NCBI GenBank assembly: GCA_003232155.1
Contig: QILY01000133.1
Coordinates: 1 to 7,819, forward strand
From: Maribacter sp.
GTDB lineage: Bacteria; Bacteroidota; Bacteroidia; Flavobacteriales; Flavobacteriaceae
Length of the DNA stretch: 7,819 nucleotides
Direction: 5' to 3'
Shown: piece after piece, positions 1-5,857 of the stretch
Layout: every line of letters starts with the position of its first letter
Numbering within the stretch: the first letter of the stretch is position 1
The notes under the pieces: model-generated
What the model was told of the DNA's origin: nothing
What the model saw: only the letters and a program-made list of their open reading frames with translations
The model's database searches: none
Program-made: the position numbers and the translations under genes

Positions 1-311
1 AAAATACAATTCATTTAGTCTTTGCAGGTATATTTATGTTTACCATGGGATGGATGGCCAAATATAAATTTACACGTAGTCAAAATGATGTCAACAATAA
101 AATATACCGCCTATGTGGAAATATTGTTTGGGCAGCAATAGCTTTATTAATTGTGTTGGTAATCATAGGTTTCTTTAAAGATGGATTTCACATTACTAAA
201 TACGACGTATTTATATTAGAAACAATAGCTATAATTCCGTTTGGAATATCATGGTTGATCAAAGGGAAGGCTATGGAAGATATCAAAGTTTTATTTAAGG
301 GCTCCTCTTAA
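1..311 (+). CDS. C-terminal part of a multi-pass membrane protein (5' truncated by window)
   Basis: The frame is open from base 3 to the stop at 309-311, with no stop before the first ATG at 36. The codons before that ATG (NTIHLVFAGIF) continue straight into FTMGWMA as one hydrophobic helix. The gene therefore almost certainly starts upstream of the window, and the ATG at 36 is internal. Two more helices follow: roughly bases 120-176 (NIVWAAIALLIVLVIIGFF) and 204-260 (VFILETIAIIPFGISWLI). A basic loop (KYKFTRSQ) joins the first two, and a short charged tail ends the protein. This is an integral inner-membrane protein. Its C-terminal pattern of an aromatic/acidic helix ending in FGISWL plus K-G-K recalls uncharacterised Bacteroidota membrane proteins, but I cannot name a family or function. 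The next gene follows 68 bases downstream on the same strand. Confidence 0.7.
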   Translation, partial: NTIHLVFAGIFMFTMGWMAKYKFTRSQNDVNNKIYRLCGNIVWAAIALLIVLVIIGFFKDGFHITKYDVFILETIAIIPFGISWLIKGKAMEDIKVLFKGSS

Positions 312-348
312 GTAAAACAAAGAAGAAAGCGCTACCAAAAGTTTTTGT

Positions 349-356
349 TATTTTTG
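349..356 (+). promoter_or_regulatory. Candidate -7 promoter element of the ppgK-like gene
   Basis: TATTTTTG matches the Bacteroidota -7 consensus TAnnTTTG exactly and lies 23 bases before the ATG at 380. That would give a short leader of roughly 15-20 bases. No TTG/TTTG -33 element sits at the usual 17-23 base distance upstream, so the site is only a candidate. The gene could instead be read through from the membrane-protein gene. Confidence 0.3.
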
Positions 357-379
357 CCAGCAAACCACAAAACCAAACC

Positions 380-1129
380 ATGGAAGTACTTGGAATTGAT
401 ATAGGCGGCTCAGGAATAAAGGGAGCATTGGTAAACTCGCTTACAGGCGAAATGTTGACGAAACGTCACAGAATACCGACCCCTGAGGGTAGAAAGCCCA
501 AAGATATGGTCAAGGTAGTGACTGAAATCGTGAAGCACTTTGACCATAAAGGTCCTATTGGAGTTGGTTTTCCTACAGTAATCAAGCATGGTATCTGCAA
601 ATCTCCTGGCAATCTTCACAAGCAATGGTTGGGTTTGAACGTAAAAGAACTTTTCAGCGAAGCCACAGGCTTGCCTGTAACCGTAGTCAACGATGCCGAT
701 GCTGCGGGTTATGCTACCATGAACTATGGTATAGGAAAAGGAAAGCAAGGTTTGATAATTATGATTACGATCGGTACTGGCTTGGGTAGCGGTGCTTTTT
801 TTGATGGAGAGTTGATACCGAATTTCGAGCTTGGACAGATTCCCTATAAAAAGTATAAGAAGATAGAACTTTGGGCAGCGGATTCAGCAAAAACCCGCGA
901 CGAACTTACGTACGAACAATGGGGCAAGCGCTTCAATAAGTTTTTGGAATATGTGGAATTGATTGTTGCTCCGGATCTCATCATTTTAGGAGGAGGGGCT
1001 TCAAAAGATTTTGATAAATATAAAGAATGTATCAAAATTGAGACTCCGGTTATTCCTGCCGAATTGAGAAATCAGGCAGGTATTGTTGGCGCAGCGGCGG
1101 CGGCTTCACATCAAGTACCAAAAGACTAA
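380..1129 (+). CDS. ppgK: ROK-family kinase, polyphosphate--glucose phosphotransferase homologue
   Basis: The 249-residue protein has the actin/hexokinase-like ROK fold. The phosphate-binding loop is DIGGSGIKG (residues 7-15). A sugar-contact segment PGNLHKQW lies at 76-83. The catalytic aspartate is in VVNDADAAG (D105), and a second phosphate loop TIGTGLGSGAF lies at 130-140. A C-terminal PDLIILGGGASK (198-209) and the segment around 174-190 (DELTYEQWGKRFNKFLE) are typical of PpgK rather than other ROK proteins. Length and the absence of the Cys-rich zinc motif of ROK repressors also fit PpgK. The family moves phosphate from polyphosphate (some members also ATP) to glucose, giving glucose 6-phosphate in the cytoplasm. 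One oddity is the family E-x-G-H sugar-binding motif, which reads E-L-G-Q (150-153). Sugar specificity or donor use may therefore differ. The gene is probably monocistronic and converges on the lipoprotein gene 30 bases away. Confidence 0.85.
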   Translation: MEVLGIDIGGSGIKGALVNSLTGEMLTKRHRIPTPEGRKPKDMVKVVTEIVKHFDHKGPIGVGFPTVIKHGICKSPGNLHKQWLGLNVKELFSEATGLPVTVVNDADAAGYATMNYGIGKGKQGLIIMITIGTGLGSGAFFDGELIPNFELGQIPYKKYKKIELWAADSAKTRDELTYEQWGKRFNKFLEYVELIVAPDLIILGGGASKDFDKYKECIKIETPVIPAELRNQAGIVGAAAAASHQVPKD

Positions 1130-1159
1130 CTATAAATTGAAAGATATGTTTTTGGAAGA

Positions 1160-2068
1160 TTACATCCCCTCAATAATTTTGGCCCCTTCAGGTGCTTCAA
1201 AAAAATTGCTGTCCAGATTTTGAACGAAACCAATATCACCTACCTCAATTTTGGTAATATATTCGCCGGGCATATCATTCTCGATAAGCCAATGGGTCTT
1301 GAAGAGTGTTGGGAAAATTATTCCATCAACAGTTTTGAATTCGTCAACATCCATAAACTTTTCGGGAAGATGTTCACCTTTTTTGAAATAACCCGGATAA
1401 GAAACAATATAGCGGATAACACTTAACTGATGTGAATCGGCATTAAAATATAAAATGTAATAATCATCGGGTGCATCGCCCGTTCCTGAATCGAAGGTCA
1501 CTTTGACCACATCATTGTTCTTTTCTTTGTACACTTTTTGCGGTAACAGCTCTAGGTTAACGCCTTGTCCGTCTAAAATAAAAGGCTGGCCCAGAAAATA
1601 AATTGGCGTCAACGCCCAGAACTTGGTATCATAGGCAAAAGCCGTTGAATCTTTTGCCTGAACCCATGAGGTTTTGCCATTCCATCCAAAATGCGCTGTA
1701 CTGTCAGATGTACTAGTATGTTTCGCTCGATTGCTCCAAGTATCAACAGTCTGGTAACTATCGCGTTGTGTGCTTCCATCCAAAGGTTGGTAATTGAAAC
1801 GGAATGCAAGCGCACCGTTATTATACCATGTATCAAGACCCCCATGGGCTTCCATAGCGTTCCACACTACTTTTCCTGCCTCTGTTTGCCCTAATCTGTT
1901 TTTTGCTTTTTTCACTCGACCCGCAATCCAAGATGCAGGAACCAAAGCATTGGTAGTGGCTATTTCCTTTTTCATTTCCGAAGAAGTGTCTACAGATTTA
2001 GGCTGCTCTTTGCACCCAGTGAAAAATACAAGTAAAACTATGCTTAATGTTTGAATAGTTATTTTCAT
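1160..2068 (-). CDS. Predicted lipoprotein, possibly with a LolA-like/DUF6503-like domain
   Basis: The frame is open further upstream (to 2119), but the ATG at 2066-2068 is chosen. It begins a textbook lipoprotein signal: MKIT, a hydrophobic stretch, then lipobox FTGC with the lipidated cysteine at residue 19. A TAnnTTTG promoter also lies between the two possible starts. The 302-residue product should be exported, lipidated and anchored in a membrane, probably the outer one. After a polar linker (20-45) comes a helix ending in AHGGLDTWYN (74-83), then a long series of beta-rich, aromatic segments to the C-terminus. This 'helix with HGG..W then antiparallel sheet' layout resembles Bacteroidota lipoproteins of the LolA-like/DUF6503 type. 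That resemblance comes from memory of the motif and is tentative. No catalytic residues are evident and the substrate is unknown. It lies downstream of typA on the same strand, but its own promoter and the typA terminator suggest separate transcription. Confidence 0.8.
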   Translation of the reverse strand: MKITIQTLSIVLLVFFTGCKEQPKSVDTSSEMKKEIATTNALVPASWIAGRVKKAKNRLGQTEAGKVVWNAMEAHGGLDTWYNNGALAFRFNYQPLDGSTQRDSYQTVDTWSNRAKHTSTSDSTAHFGWNGKTSWVQAKDSTAFAYDTKFWALTPIYFLGQPFILDGQGVNLELLPQKVYKEKNNDVVKVTFDSGTGDAPDDYYILYFNADSHQLSVIRYIVSYPGYFKKGEHLPEKFMDVDEFKTVDGIIFPTLFKTHWLIENDMPGEYITKIEVGDIGFVQNLDSNFFEAPEGAKIIEGM

Positions 2069-2092
2069 AAGTTTATTTTGTGATTCAGATAC

Positions 2093-2120
2093 CAAAACTA
2101 AATCATTTCGTAAAACCAAA
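2093..2120 (-). promoter_or_regulatory. Promoter of the lipoprotein gene
   Basis: On the minus strand TAGTTTTG (2100-2093) is a perfect Bacteroidota -7 element (TAnnTTTG). A TTTG (2120-2117) lies 16 bases upstream as a possible -33 element, slightly closer than the usual 17-23. The -7 element ends 24 bases before the ATG at 2068, giving a leader of about 18 bases. The -33 part lies inside the typA terminator hairpin. Confidence 0.5.
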
Positions 2121-2145
2121 AACCTTGAAAAATTTCAGGGTTTTT
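2118..2145 (-). terminator. Hairpin terminator downstream of typA
   Basis: Arms at 2118-2130 and 2133-2145 are complementary at 12 of 13 positions. The stem is AT-rich outside with a small GC core, and the minus-strand copy runs into T-rich sequence. It starts 4 bases after the typA stop codon (2149-2151). The single mismatch is a U.G wobble in the plus-strand RNA and C.A in the minus-strand RNA, so the stem is somewhat weaker in the direction that matters for typA. Confidence 0.5.
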
Positions 2146-2148
2146 AGT

Positions 2149-3948
2149 TTAAGCAATTTTATTTCGCTTGCGTTCAACTTCAGTTAAGAATATTTTTCGC
2201 AACCTTAAATGTTTTGGAGTTACCTCAACATATTCATCTTTTTGTATATACTCTAAAGCTTCTTCTAAAGAAAATTTAATCGCTGGAACAATTTTAGCTT
2301 TATCATCCGCACCTGAAGAACGAACGTTGGAAAGTTTTTTGGTTTTGGTGATATTGATTGTCATATCATCACCTCTAGAGTTTTCACCAATCACTTGTCC
2401 CTCATAAATATCTTCTCCTGGGTCTACAAAAAACTTCCCACGGTCTTGTAGTTTATCAATGGAATACGGAATCGCTTTTCCTTTTTCCATAGAAACCAAA
2501 GAACCATTCTGACGTTGTGGAATATCACCCTTCATAGGTTGATATTCTAAAAAGCGGTGAGCCATTATAGCTTCCCCGGCCGTAGCCGTCAATAATTGGT
2601 TTCTAAGACCAATAATACCTCTTGACGGAATCAAAAACTCACATATCATGCGATTTCCTTTTGCCTCCATACTAGTCATTTCCCCTTTTCTGATAGATAC
2701 CATTTCTATTGCTCTACCTGAAACATCTTCGGGTAAATCGATGGTCAGACTTTCGATAGGTTCACATTTAACACCGTCGACCTTTTTAATGATTACCTGT
2801 GGCTGACCAATCTGTAATTCATACCCTTCCCTACGCATGGTCTCTATCAAAACAGAAAGGTGCAATACCCCACGGCCAAAGACCAAAAATTTATCTGCAC
2901 TATCTGTTTCATTAACCCGCAATGCCAAATTTTTCTCTAACTCGCGCTGTAACCTTTCGTTGATATGCCTTGAAGTTACAAACTTACCATCTTGACCAAA
3001 AAACGGGCTATCATTAATGGTAAACAACATACTCATTGTTGGCTCATCAATAGCAATGGTTTTTAAGCCTTCTGGGTTTTCAATATTTGCAATGGTATCA
3101 CCAATTTCAAAACTTTCCAGACCAATTATAGCACATATATCACCCGTTACCACTTCTTGTACCTTTAAACGACCAAGGCCCTCAAAGGTAAAAAGTTCTT
3201 TTATTTTTGACTTAGCAATACTACCATCACGTTTTATCAAAGATATTTGTTGCCCTTCTTTCAAGCTTCCCCTTTGCAATCTTCCGATAGCTATTCTACC
3301 TGTAAAAGAAGAATAATCTAAAGATGTAATCAACATTTGCGTGTTTCCTTCGGCAGGCTCAAAAGTGGGTATATGTTCGATAACCATATCCAACAAAGGT
3401 TCAATATTATCAGTTTCATTCTGCCAATCATCACTCATCCAATTGTTCTTGGCCGAACCATAAACTGTTGGAAAATCTAATTGCCATTCTTCAGCACCCA
3501 ATTCAAACATTAAATCGAAAACCTTTTCATGTACCTCTTCTGGCGTACAGTTTTCTTTGTCGACCTTATTAATGACCACACAAGGTTTTAAACCCAAGTC
3601 AATCGCCTTTTGCAAAACAAAACGTGTTTGTGGCATTGGGCCTTCGAAAGCATCTACCAATAACAAAACACCATCAGCCATGTTCAATACACGCTCAACC
3701 TCACCTCCAAAATCGGCGTGACCGGGGGTATCGATAATATTGATTTTAGTTCCTTTGTACACTACTGAAACGTTCTTTGAAGTAATTGTAATTCCTCTTT
3801 CACGCTCTATATCGTTATTATCTAAAATCAAATCGCCCGTATTTTGATTCTCGCGAAACAGTTGGCAGTGATGCATAATTTTATCGACCAAGGTAGTTTT
3901 ACCGTGGTCAACGTGTGCAATAATGGCAATATTCTTTGTGGTCGACAT
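2149..3948 (-). CDS. typA: Ribosome-associated GTPase TypA/BipA
   Basis: The 599-residue protein is a full-length TypA/BipA, a translational GTPase related to EF-G and LepA. It binds the ribosome and is linked to 50S assembly, stress and low-temperature growth. All G motifs are present: G1 AHVDHGKTT (11-19), switch I RERGITI (50-55 region), G3 DTPGH (73-77, with the catalytic histidine), G4 NKVD (127-130) and G5 GSAK (164-167). The EF-Tu-like domain II, EF-G-like domains III and V and the TypA-specific C-terminal domain follow. Recognisable blocks include FGRGVLHLSVLIETMRREGYE, typical of the BipA/EF-G group, and SRGIIGLRNQ. The ATG at 3946-3948 fits the family N-terminus (MSTTKNIAIIAHVDHG). 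A TTG 21 bases further upstream is in frame but falls inside a leader stem-loop, so I rejected it. The gene has its own promoter and is followed by a terminator hairpin. Confidence 0.97.
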   Translation of the reverse strand: MSTTKNIAIIAHVDHGKTTLVDKIMHHCQLFRENQNTGDLILDNNDIERERGITITSKNVSVVYKGTKINIIDTPGHADFGGEVERVLNMADGVLLLVDAFEGPMPQTRFVLQKAIDLGLKPCVVINKVDKENCTPEEVHEKVFDLMFELGAEEWQLDFPTVYGSAKNNWMSDDWQNETDNIEPLLDMVIEHIPTFEPAEGNTQMLITSLDYSSFTGRIAIGRLQRGSLKEGQQISLIKRDGSIAKSKIKELFTFEGLGRLKVQEVVTGDICAIIGLESFEIGDTIANIENPEGLKTIAIDEPTMSMLFTINDSPFFGQDGKFVTSRHINERLQRELEKNLALRVNETDSADKFLVFGRGVLHLSVLIETMRREGYELQIGQPQVIIKKVDGVKCEPIESLTIDLPEDVSGRAIEMVSIRKGEMTSMEAKGNRMICEFLIPSRGIIGLRNQLLTATAGEAIMAHRFLEYQPMKGDIPQRQNGSLVSMEKGKAIPYSIDKLQDRGKFFVDPGEDIYEGQVIGENSRGDDMTINITKTKKLSNVRSSGADDKAKIVPAIKFSLEEALEYIQKDEYVEVTPKHLRLRKIFLTEVERKRNKIA

Positions 3949-3960
3949 ATTCTTTAATTT

Positions 3961-3981
3961 AAATAGCAAACCCTGCTATTT
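3961..3981 (-). promoter_or_regulatory. Stem-loop at the 5' end of the typA leader
   Basis: AAATAGCA (3961-3968) and TGCTATTT (3974-3981) form a perfect 8-bp inverted repeat around a 5-base loop. Given the -7 element at 3990-3997, transcription should start within a few bases of this hairpin. It would therefore cap the typA mRNA and end 12 bases before the ATG. It could stabilise the message or tune translation; no ligand-binding architecture is visible. Confidence 0.4.
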
Positions 3982-3989
3982 TAAGCGTG

Positions 3990-4024
3990 CAAAGATACCG
4001 CTATTTTTTGCGCCATAATACAAA
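3990..4024 (-). promoter_or_regulatory. typA promoter
   Basis: Read on the minus strand, TATCTTTG (3997-3990) matches TAnnTTTG exactly. TTTG (4024-4021) lies 23 bases further upstream as the -33 element. This is the best two-part promoter in the window. It sits between the end of the 4065-4598 gene and typA, so typA need not depend on read-through. The predicted leader is about 35 bases. Confidence 0.6.
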
Positions 4025-4064
4025 GTTATGTTATTTTTATATTGTTGATTTTGAGGATGTTAAT

Positions 4065-4598
4065 TTAACGTCGTTTACGAATAACCCAACCTATTCTAGC
4101 CGCTAAAACCAAAACTACACCTCTCGAAAAATCATCTTCGAAATATGTTACTCCTGTTTCAAGGCGATAAAAGAAACCTCGTCTATAAGTACGCTGAATG
4201 CCATAGACGGGACCAACACCAAGAACACTGCTGTTTTGTATATCACCAATTAAGGGAGACCCGCCTTGGTAAATTAAAAGTCCGCCAATGTAATTTCCAG
4301 TGTTTCCAGTGATATTTTTCCCTTTCCTAAGTCTTCTCTCCATATTATAATAGTATCGGTACTGCCCCCTAAGAATAGGATAAATTCCAAATTGGGTTTC
4401 ACAACCTGAGCAGCCTCTAATATGAAGTCCAGTGATAGCTTCAAGGCTTAGCGTAGAATTATTACCAATTCCCTTTTCGTAAAGAATAGCTGGCATTGGC
4501 AGACCTATCTGCACTTGATGTTCTTCTACATTTTTGTCAGTTTGAGCGCTAAGAAGGGAAAAACAAAAAATTAAGAAGGGAAATACGAGTTTTTTCAT
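4065..4598 (-). CDS. Secreted, probable outer-membrane beta-barrel protein, paralogue 1 of 3
   Basis: The 177-residue protein begins with a Sec signal peptide (MKKLVFPFLIFCFSLLSAQ, cleavage expected after residue 19). The mature part is rich in alternating polar/hydrophobic and aromatic residues, as expected of a small barrel. It shares a scattered signature with the proteins at 5141-5722 and 5858-6448: QYRYYYNMERR (79-89), KNITGNTGNYI (94-104), YGIQRTYRRGF (132-142), and a last strand IGWVIRKR ending at the C-terminus. I do not recognise a named family and no function can be assigned. A CSGC pair (63-66) is unique to this copy and could form a disulphide in the periplasm. The gene follows the decayed region 4599-5140. 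No clear TAnnTTTG element is seen just upstream of its ATG. Confidence 0.8.
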   Translation of the reverse strand: MKKLVFPFLIFCFSLLSAQTDKNVEEHQVQIGLPMPAILYEKGIGNNSTLSLEAITGLHIRGCSGCETQFGIYPILRGQYRYYYNMERRLRKGKNITGNTGNYIGGLLIYQGGSPLIGDIQNSSVLGVGPVYGIQRTYRRGFFYRLETGVTYFEDDFSRGVVLVLAARIGWVIRKRR

Positions 4599-4609
4599 AA
4601 TTAGTTTGA

Positions 4610-4741
4610 TTATGTGTTTTTATTAAATTCAGCACCCAAACCCGGAAACAATTCAACTACCGCTTCATCATTATCAACTTCGGCATAGGGCACAGTCACT
4701 ACATCAAAATTGAACATGGTGGCGTTTTTCCAAGTCCAAGT
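4610..4741 (-). pseudogene. Short minus-strand reading frame, possible gene relic
   Basis: The frame is open from just after a TGA at 4742-4744 to the TAA at 4610-4612. It ends 11 bases before the ATG of the 4065-4598 gene. It reads as plausible protein (TWTWKNATMFNFDVVT, then an acidic EVDNDEAVVELFPGLGAEF), with an internal ATG at 4717 that would give only 35 residues. It may be the C-terminal end of a lost gene whose upstream part was removed near the palindromic element. It may also be a genuine small ORF or chance. No family is recognised. Confidence 0.3.
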
Positions 4742-4754
4742 TCATAAGATACTC

Positions 4755-4920
4755 CTAGTGTAATGATTCATAAAAAAGGAAACTAATTTTTCGCCCTTTT
4801 TACTTTATGCTTCGTTAAAATTTTTAACCGTAGCTACGGCTATGCTTATAAATCTTGCCTTGCCTAAAGAAAAAATCGCATAAAAATTTTAGTCACCTTT
4901 CTTACAAATCATCACACTAG
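4755..4920. repeat. 166-bp imperfect palindromic (MITE/REP-like) element
   Basis: The outer ends are inverted copies: CTAGTGT (4755-4761) against ACACTAG (4914-4920). The first 32 bases of the left arm match the reverse complement of the right arm at 26 positions. Homology continues with small gaps (CTTTATGC...TTAAAATTTTTAA against TTATAAATCTTGCC...CTAAAG) to a perfect 12-base palindrome CCGTAGCTACGG (4828-4839) at the centre. The whole unit can fold into one long hairpin on either strand. It has no coding capacity and no obvious target-site duplication. This organisation fits a non-autonomous mobile repeat or REP-type element. A role as a bidirectional transcription end is also possible. Confidence 0.65.
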
Positions 4921-4921
4921 C

Positions 4922-5008
4922 GCCAGTGCATTCAACTTTAAAAGACCCTTTTCAACGTTCTTTGAAGCCTGTGCAAATACTATCGAAGATGTAATAAAGG
5001 AATACTAA
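4922..5008 (+). pseudogene. Plus-strand C-terminal coding relic (uncertain)
   Basis: Immediately outside the right end of the palindrome, one plus-strand frame reads ASAFNFKRPFSTFFEACANT and continues to a glutamate/lysine-rich end, stopping at 5006-5008. The composition is protein-like, but the frame has no start: inside the repeat it becomes AT-rich nonsense and reaches a stop at 4865-4867. The AFNFKR pattern is loosely reminiscent of C-termini of some IS5-type transposases, but that is only a hint. It may be chance. Confidence 0.2.
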
Positions 5009-5140
5009 GAGAGCATGTTTTTTGAAAATGTGTGTGTGGCTTTAGTTGATGAAAGAACTTCATTACAACAAACATGCCGAAAACACTAATAAAGAAAATA
5101 TTTTATCAATTAATTTTAGTTTAGAGGTGTCCTTAATCTT

Positions 5141-5722
5141 TTATTTACCTACACACCATCGTTTTTCACTAATAATCCAGCCGATACTAAGATTGGCCAC
5201 AGGGTAAATTGCCTCTTTAAAAGCACCTATATAATAAGCTGCCCCAACATCCACAGAAAAATTAAAGCCTGAATTATAACTACGTTGTAGTCCTGTAACC
5301 GCTCCTACATAGCTAATGACATCTTTTACAATAACATTATCTATAGTTCGGGGTCCAGGTATAAAAACGGCAGCGGCCGGAGCTATGTAATTGGCTGAAT
5401 TACCATAAATTTGCCTACCATTTCTATTACGGCGGTCAAAATTGTAATAATAACGATATTGTGCGGCAAGCGCGGGAAAAAAACCATAATCAGTATAAGG
5501 TTCCGCAACTGAAGGATCTATAGCTACCTGAAGACCCACCTTAATATCTAGTGTAGTATTTACTCCAAGGCCGGTTTCATATTCTAGACCAGGGTTGACC
5601 AAATTAATTTTGTATTGCCTTATTTCACAGTTTTTTCCGTACTGTGCGTAAATAAAGGAGGTGCCGAACAATAACACCACCAATAATTTCTTTCGTATTC
5701 TATTTCTATCCAAGATTCCCAC
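5141..5722 (-). CDS. Secreted, probable outer-membrane beta-barrel protein, paralogue 2 of 3
   Basis: This 193-residue protein belongs to the same family as its two neighbours. Shared features are INLVNPGLEYETGLGVNTTL (39-58), QYRYYYNFDRR (88-98), YGNSANYIAP (106-115), GLQRSYNSGFNF (144-155), GAAYY and a terminal strand SIGWIISEKR (179-188). The signal peptide is KKLLVVLLFGTSFIYAQ (11-27), with cleavage after AQ. The start is unusual: there is no ATG. The longest frame begins at GTG (5720-5722), with a TTG at codon 4 as alternative. Residue 9, where the homologues would predict Met before R-K-K, is encoded by ATA (5696-5698). A perfect inverted repeat brackets the GTG. The last residues (WCVGK) extend beyond the paralogues. 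The gene may be weakly expressed or starting to decay, but the body of the frame is intact. Function is unknown. Confidence 0.75.
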   Translation of the reverse strand: MGILDRNRIRKKLLVVLLFGTSFIYAQYGKNCEIRQYKINLVNPGLEYETGLGVNTTLDIKVGLQVAIDPSVAEPYTDYGFFPALAAQYRYYYNFDRRNRNGRQIYGNSANYIAPAAAVFIPGPRTIDNVIVKDVISYVGAVTGLQRSYNSGFNFSVDVGAAYYIGAFKEAIYPVANLSIGWIISEKRWCVGK

Positions 5723-5761
5723 AACAATTTTTATGATATAACACCGTATGGATAGAAATAG
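5700..5761 (-). repeat. 13-bp perfect inverted repeat bracketing the GTG start of paralogue 2
   Basis: CTATTTCTATCCA (5700-5712) and TGGATAGAAATAG (5749-5761) are exact reverse complements separated by 36 bases. In the minus-strand mRNA the first arm lies in the leader. The second covers most of codon 4 through the start of codon 8, and the GTG start (5722-5720) is in the loop. The structure could control initiation, or it may mark a small past inversion or duplication. Confidence 0.5.
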
Positions 5762-5836
5762 TATGTATATCGGGTGAAGTGCTTATAAAACAATCAATTT
5801 TAACAAAACGTCAAGTATACCACAAACAATTCTGAT

Positions 5837-5857
5837 TGCCATTTATTTTTAATGGCA
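5837..5857 (-). other. Small stem-loop abutting the stop of paralogue 3
   Basis: TGCCATT (5837-5843) and AATGGCA (5851-5857) pair perfectly around a 7-base AT loop, immediately after the stop codon at 5858-5860 in the minus-strand direction. Position suits an RNA 3' end or processing site. There is no following T-tract, so a classical intrinsic terminator is doubtful. Confidence 0.3.

Larger units (their letters stand above)
4599..5140. other. Gene-free stretch with a palindromic element and ORF relics
   Basis: This 542-base gap separates paralogues 1 and 2. It contains a short open frame on the minus strand (4610-4741), a 166-bp imperfect palindrome (4755-4920) and a short plus-strand frame with coding-like composition (4922-5008). 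About 130 bases of AT-rich sequence complete it, in which I see nothing convincing. The picture is of a decayed gene or insertion site rather than a regulatory region of normal size. Confidence 0.5.

Noticed and set aside
410..748. 112-codon open frame on the minus strand inside the ppgK-like gene
   Set aside because: It lies fully antisense to a gene with clear ROK motifs and has no recognisable domain, so it is a shadow frame. The same applies to other antisense frames inside the lipoprotein, typA, paralogue 3 and kdsA genes.
3949..3969. Seven-residue N-terminal extension of TypA from a TTG
   Set aside because: The TTG lies in the leader stem-loop, and the ATG at 3948 matches where TypA proteins normally begin.
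4755..4920. Structured RNA or riboswitch interpretation of the palindrome
   Set aside because: It is not placed as a leader of either neighbour (paralogue 1 starts over 150 bases away with an ORF relic between), and the near-symmetrical fold is better explained by a palindromic repeat.
5015..5090. 24-codon plus-strand frame starting at the ATG at 5015
   Set aside because: It is short, with no promoter, no recognisable motif and no supporting context.
4599..5140. Complete insertion sequence in the gap between paralogues 1 and 2
   Set aside because: There is no transposase-length frame and no target-site duplication that I can see, only a palindrome and scraps.
5054..5143. Minus-strand frame after the paralogue 2 stop resembling a lipoprotein signal (IFSLLVFSAC)
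   Set aside because: It has no ATG/GTG/TTG start in a sensible place and hits a stop two residues after the cysteine. It is most likely chance in AT-rich DNA.
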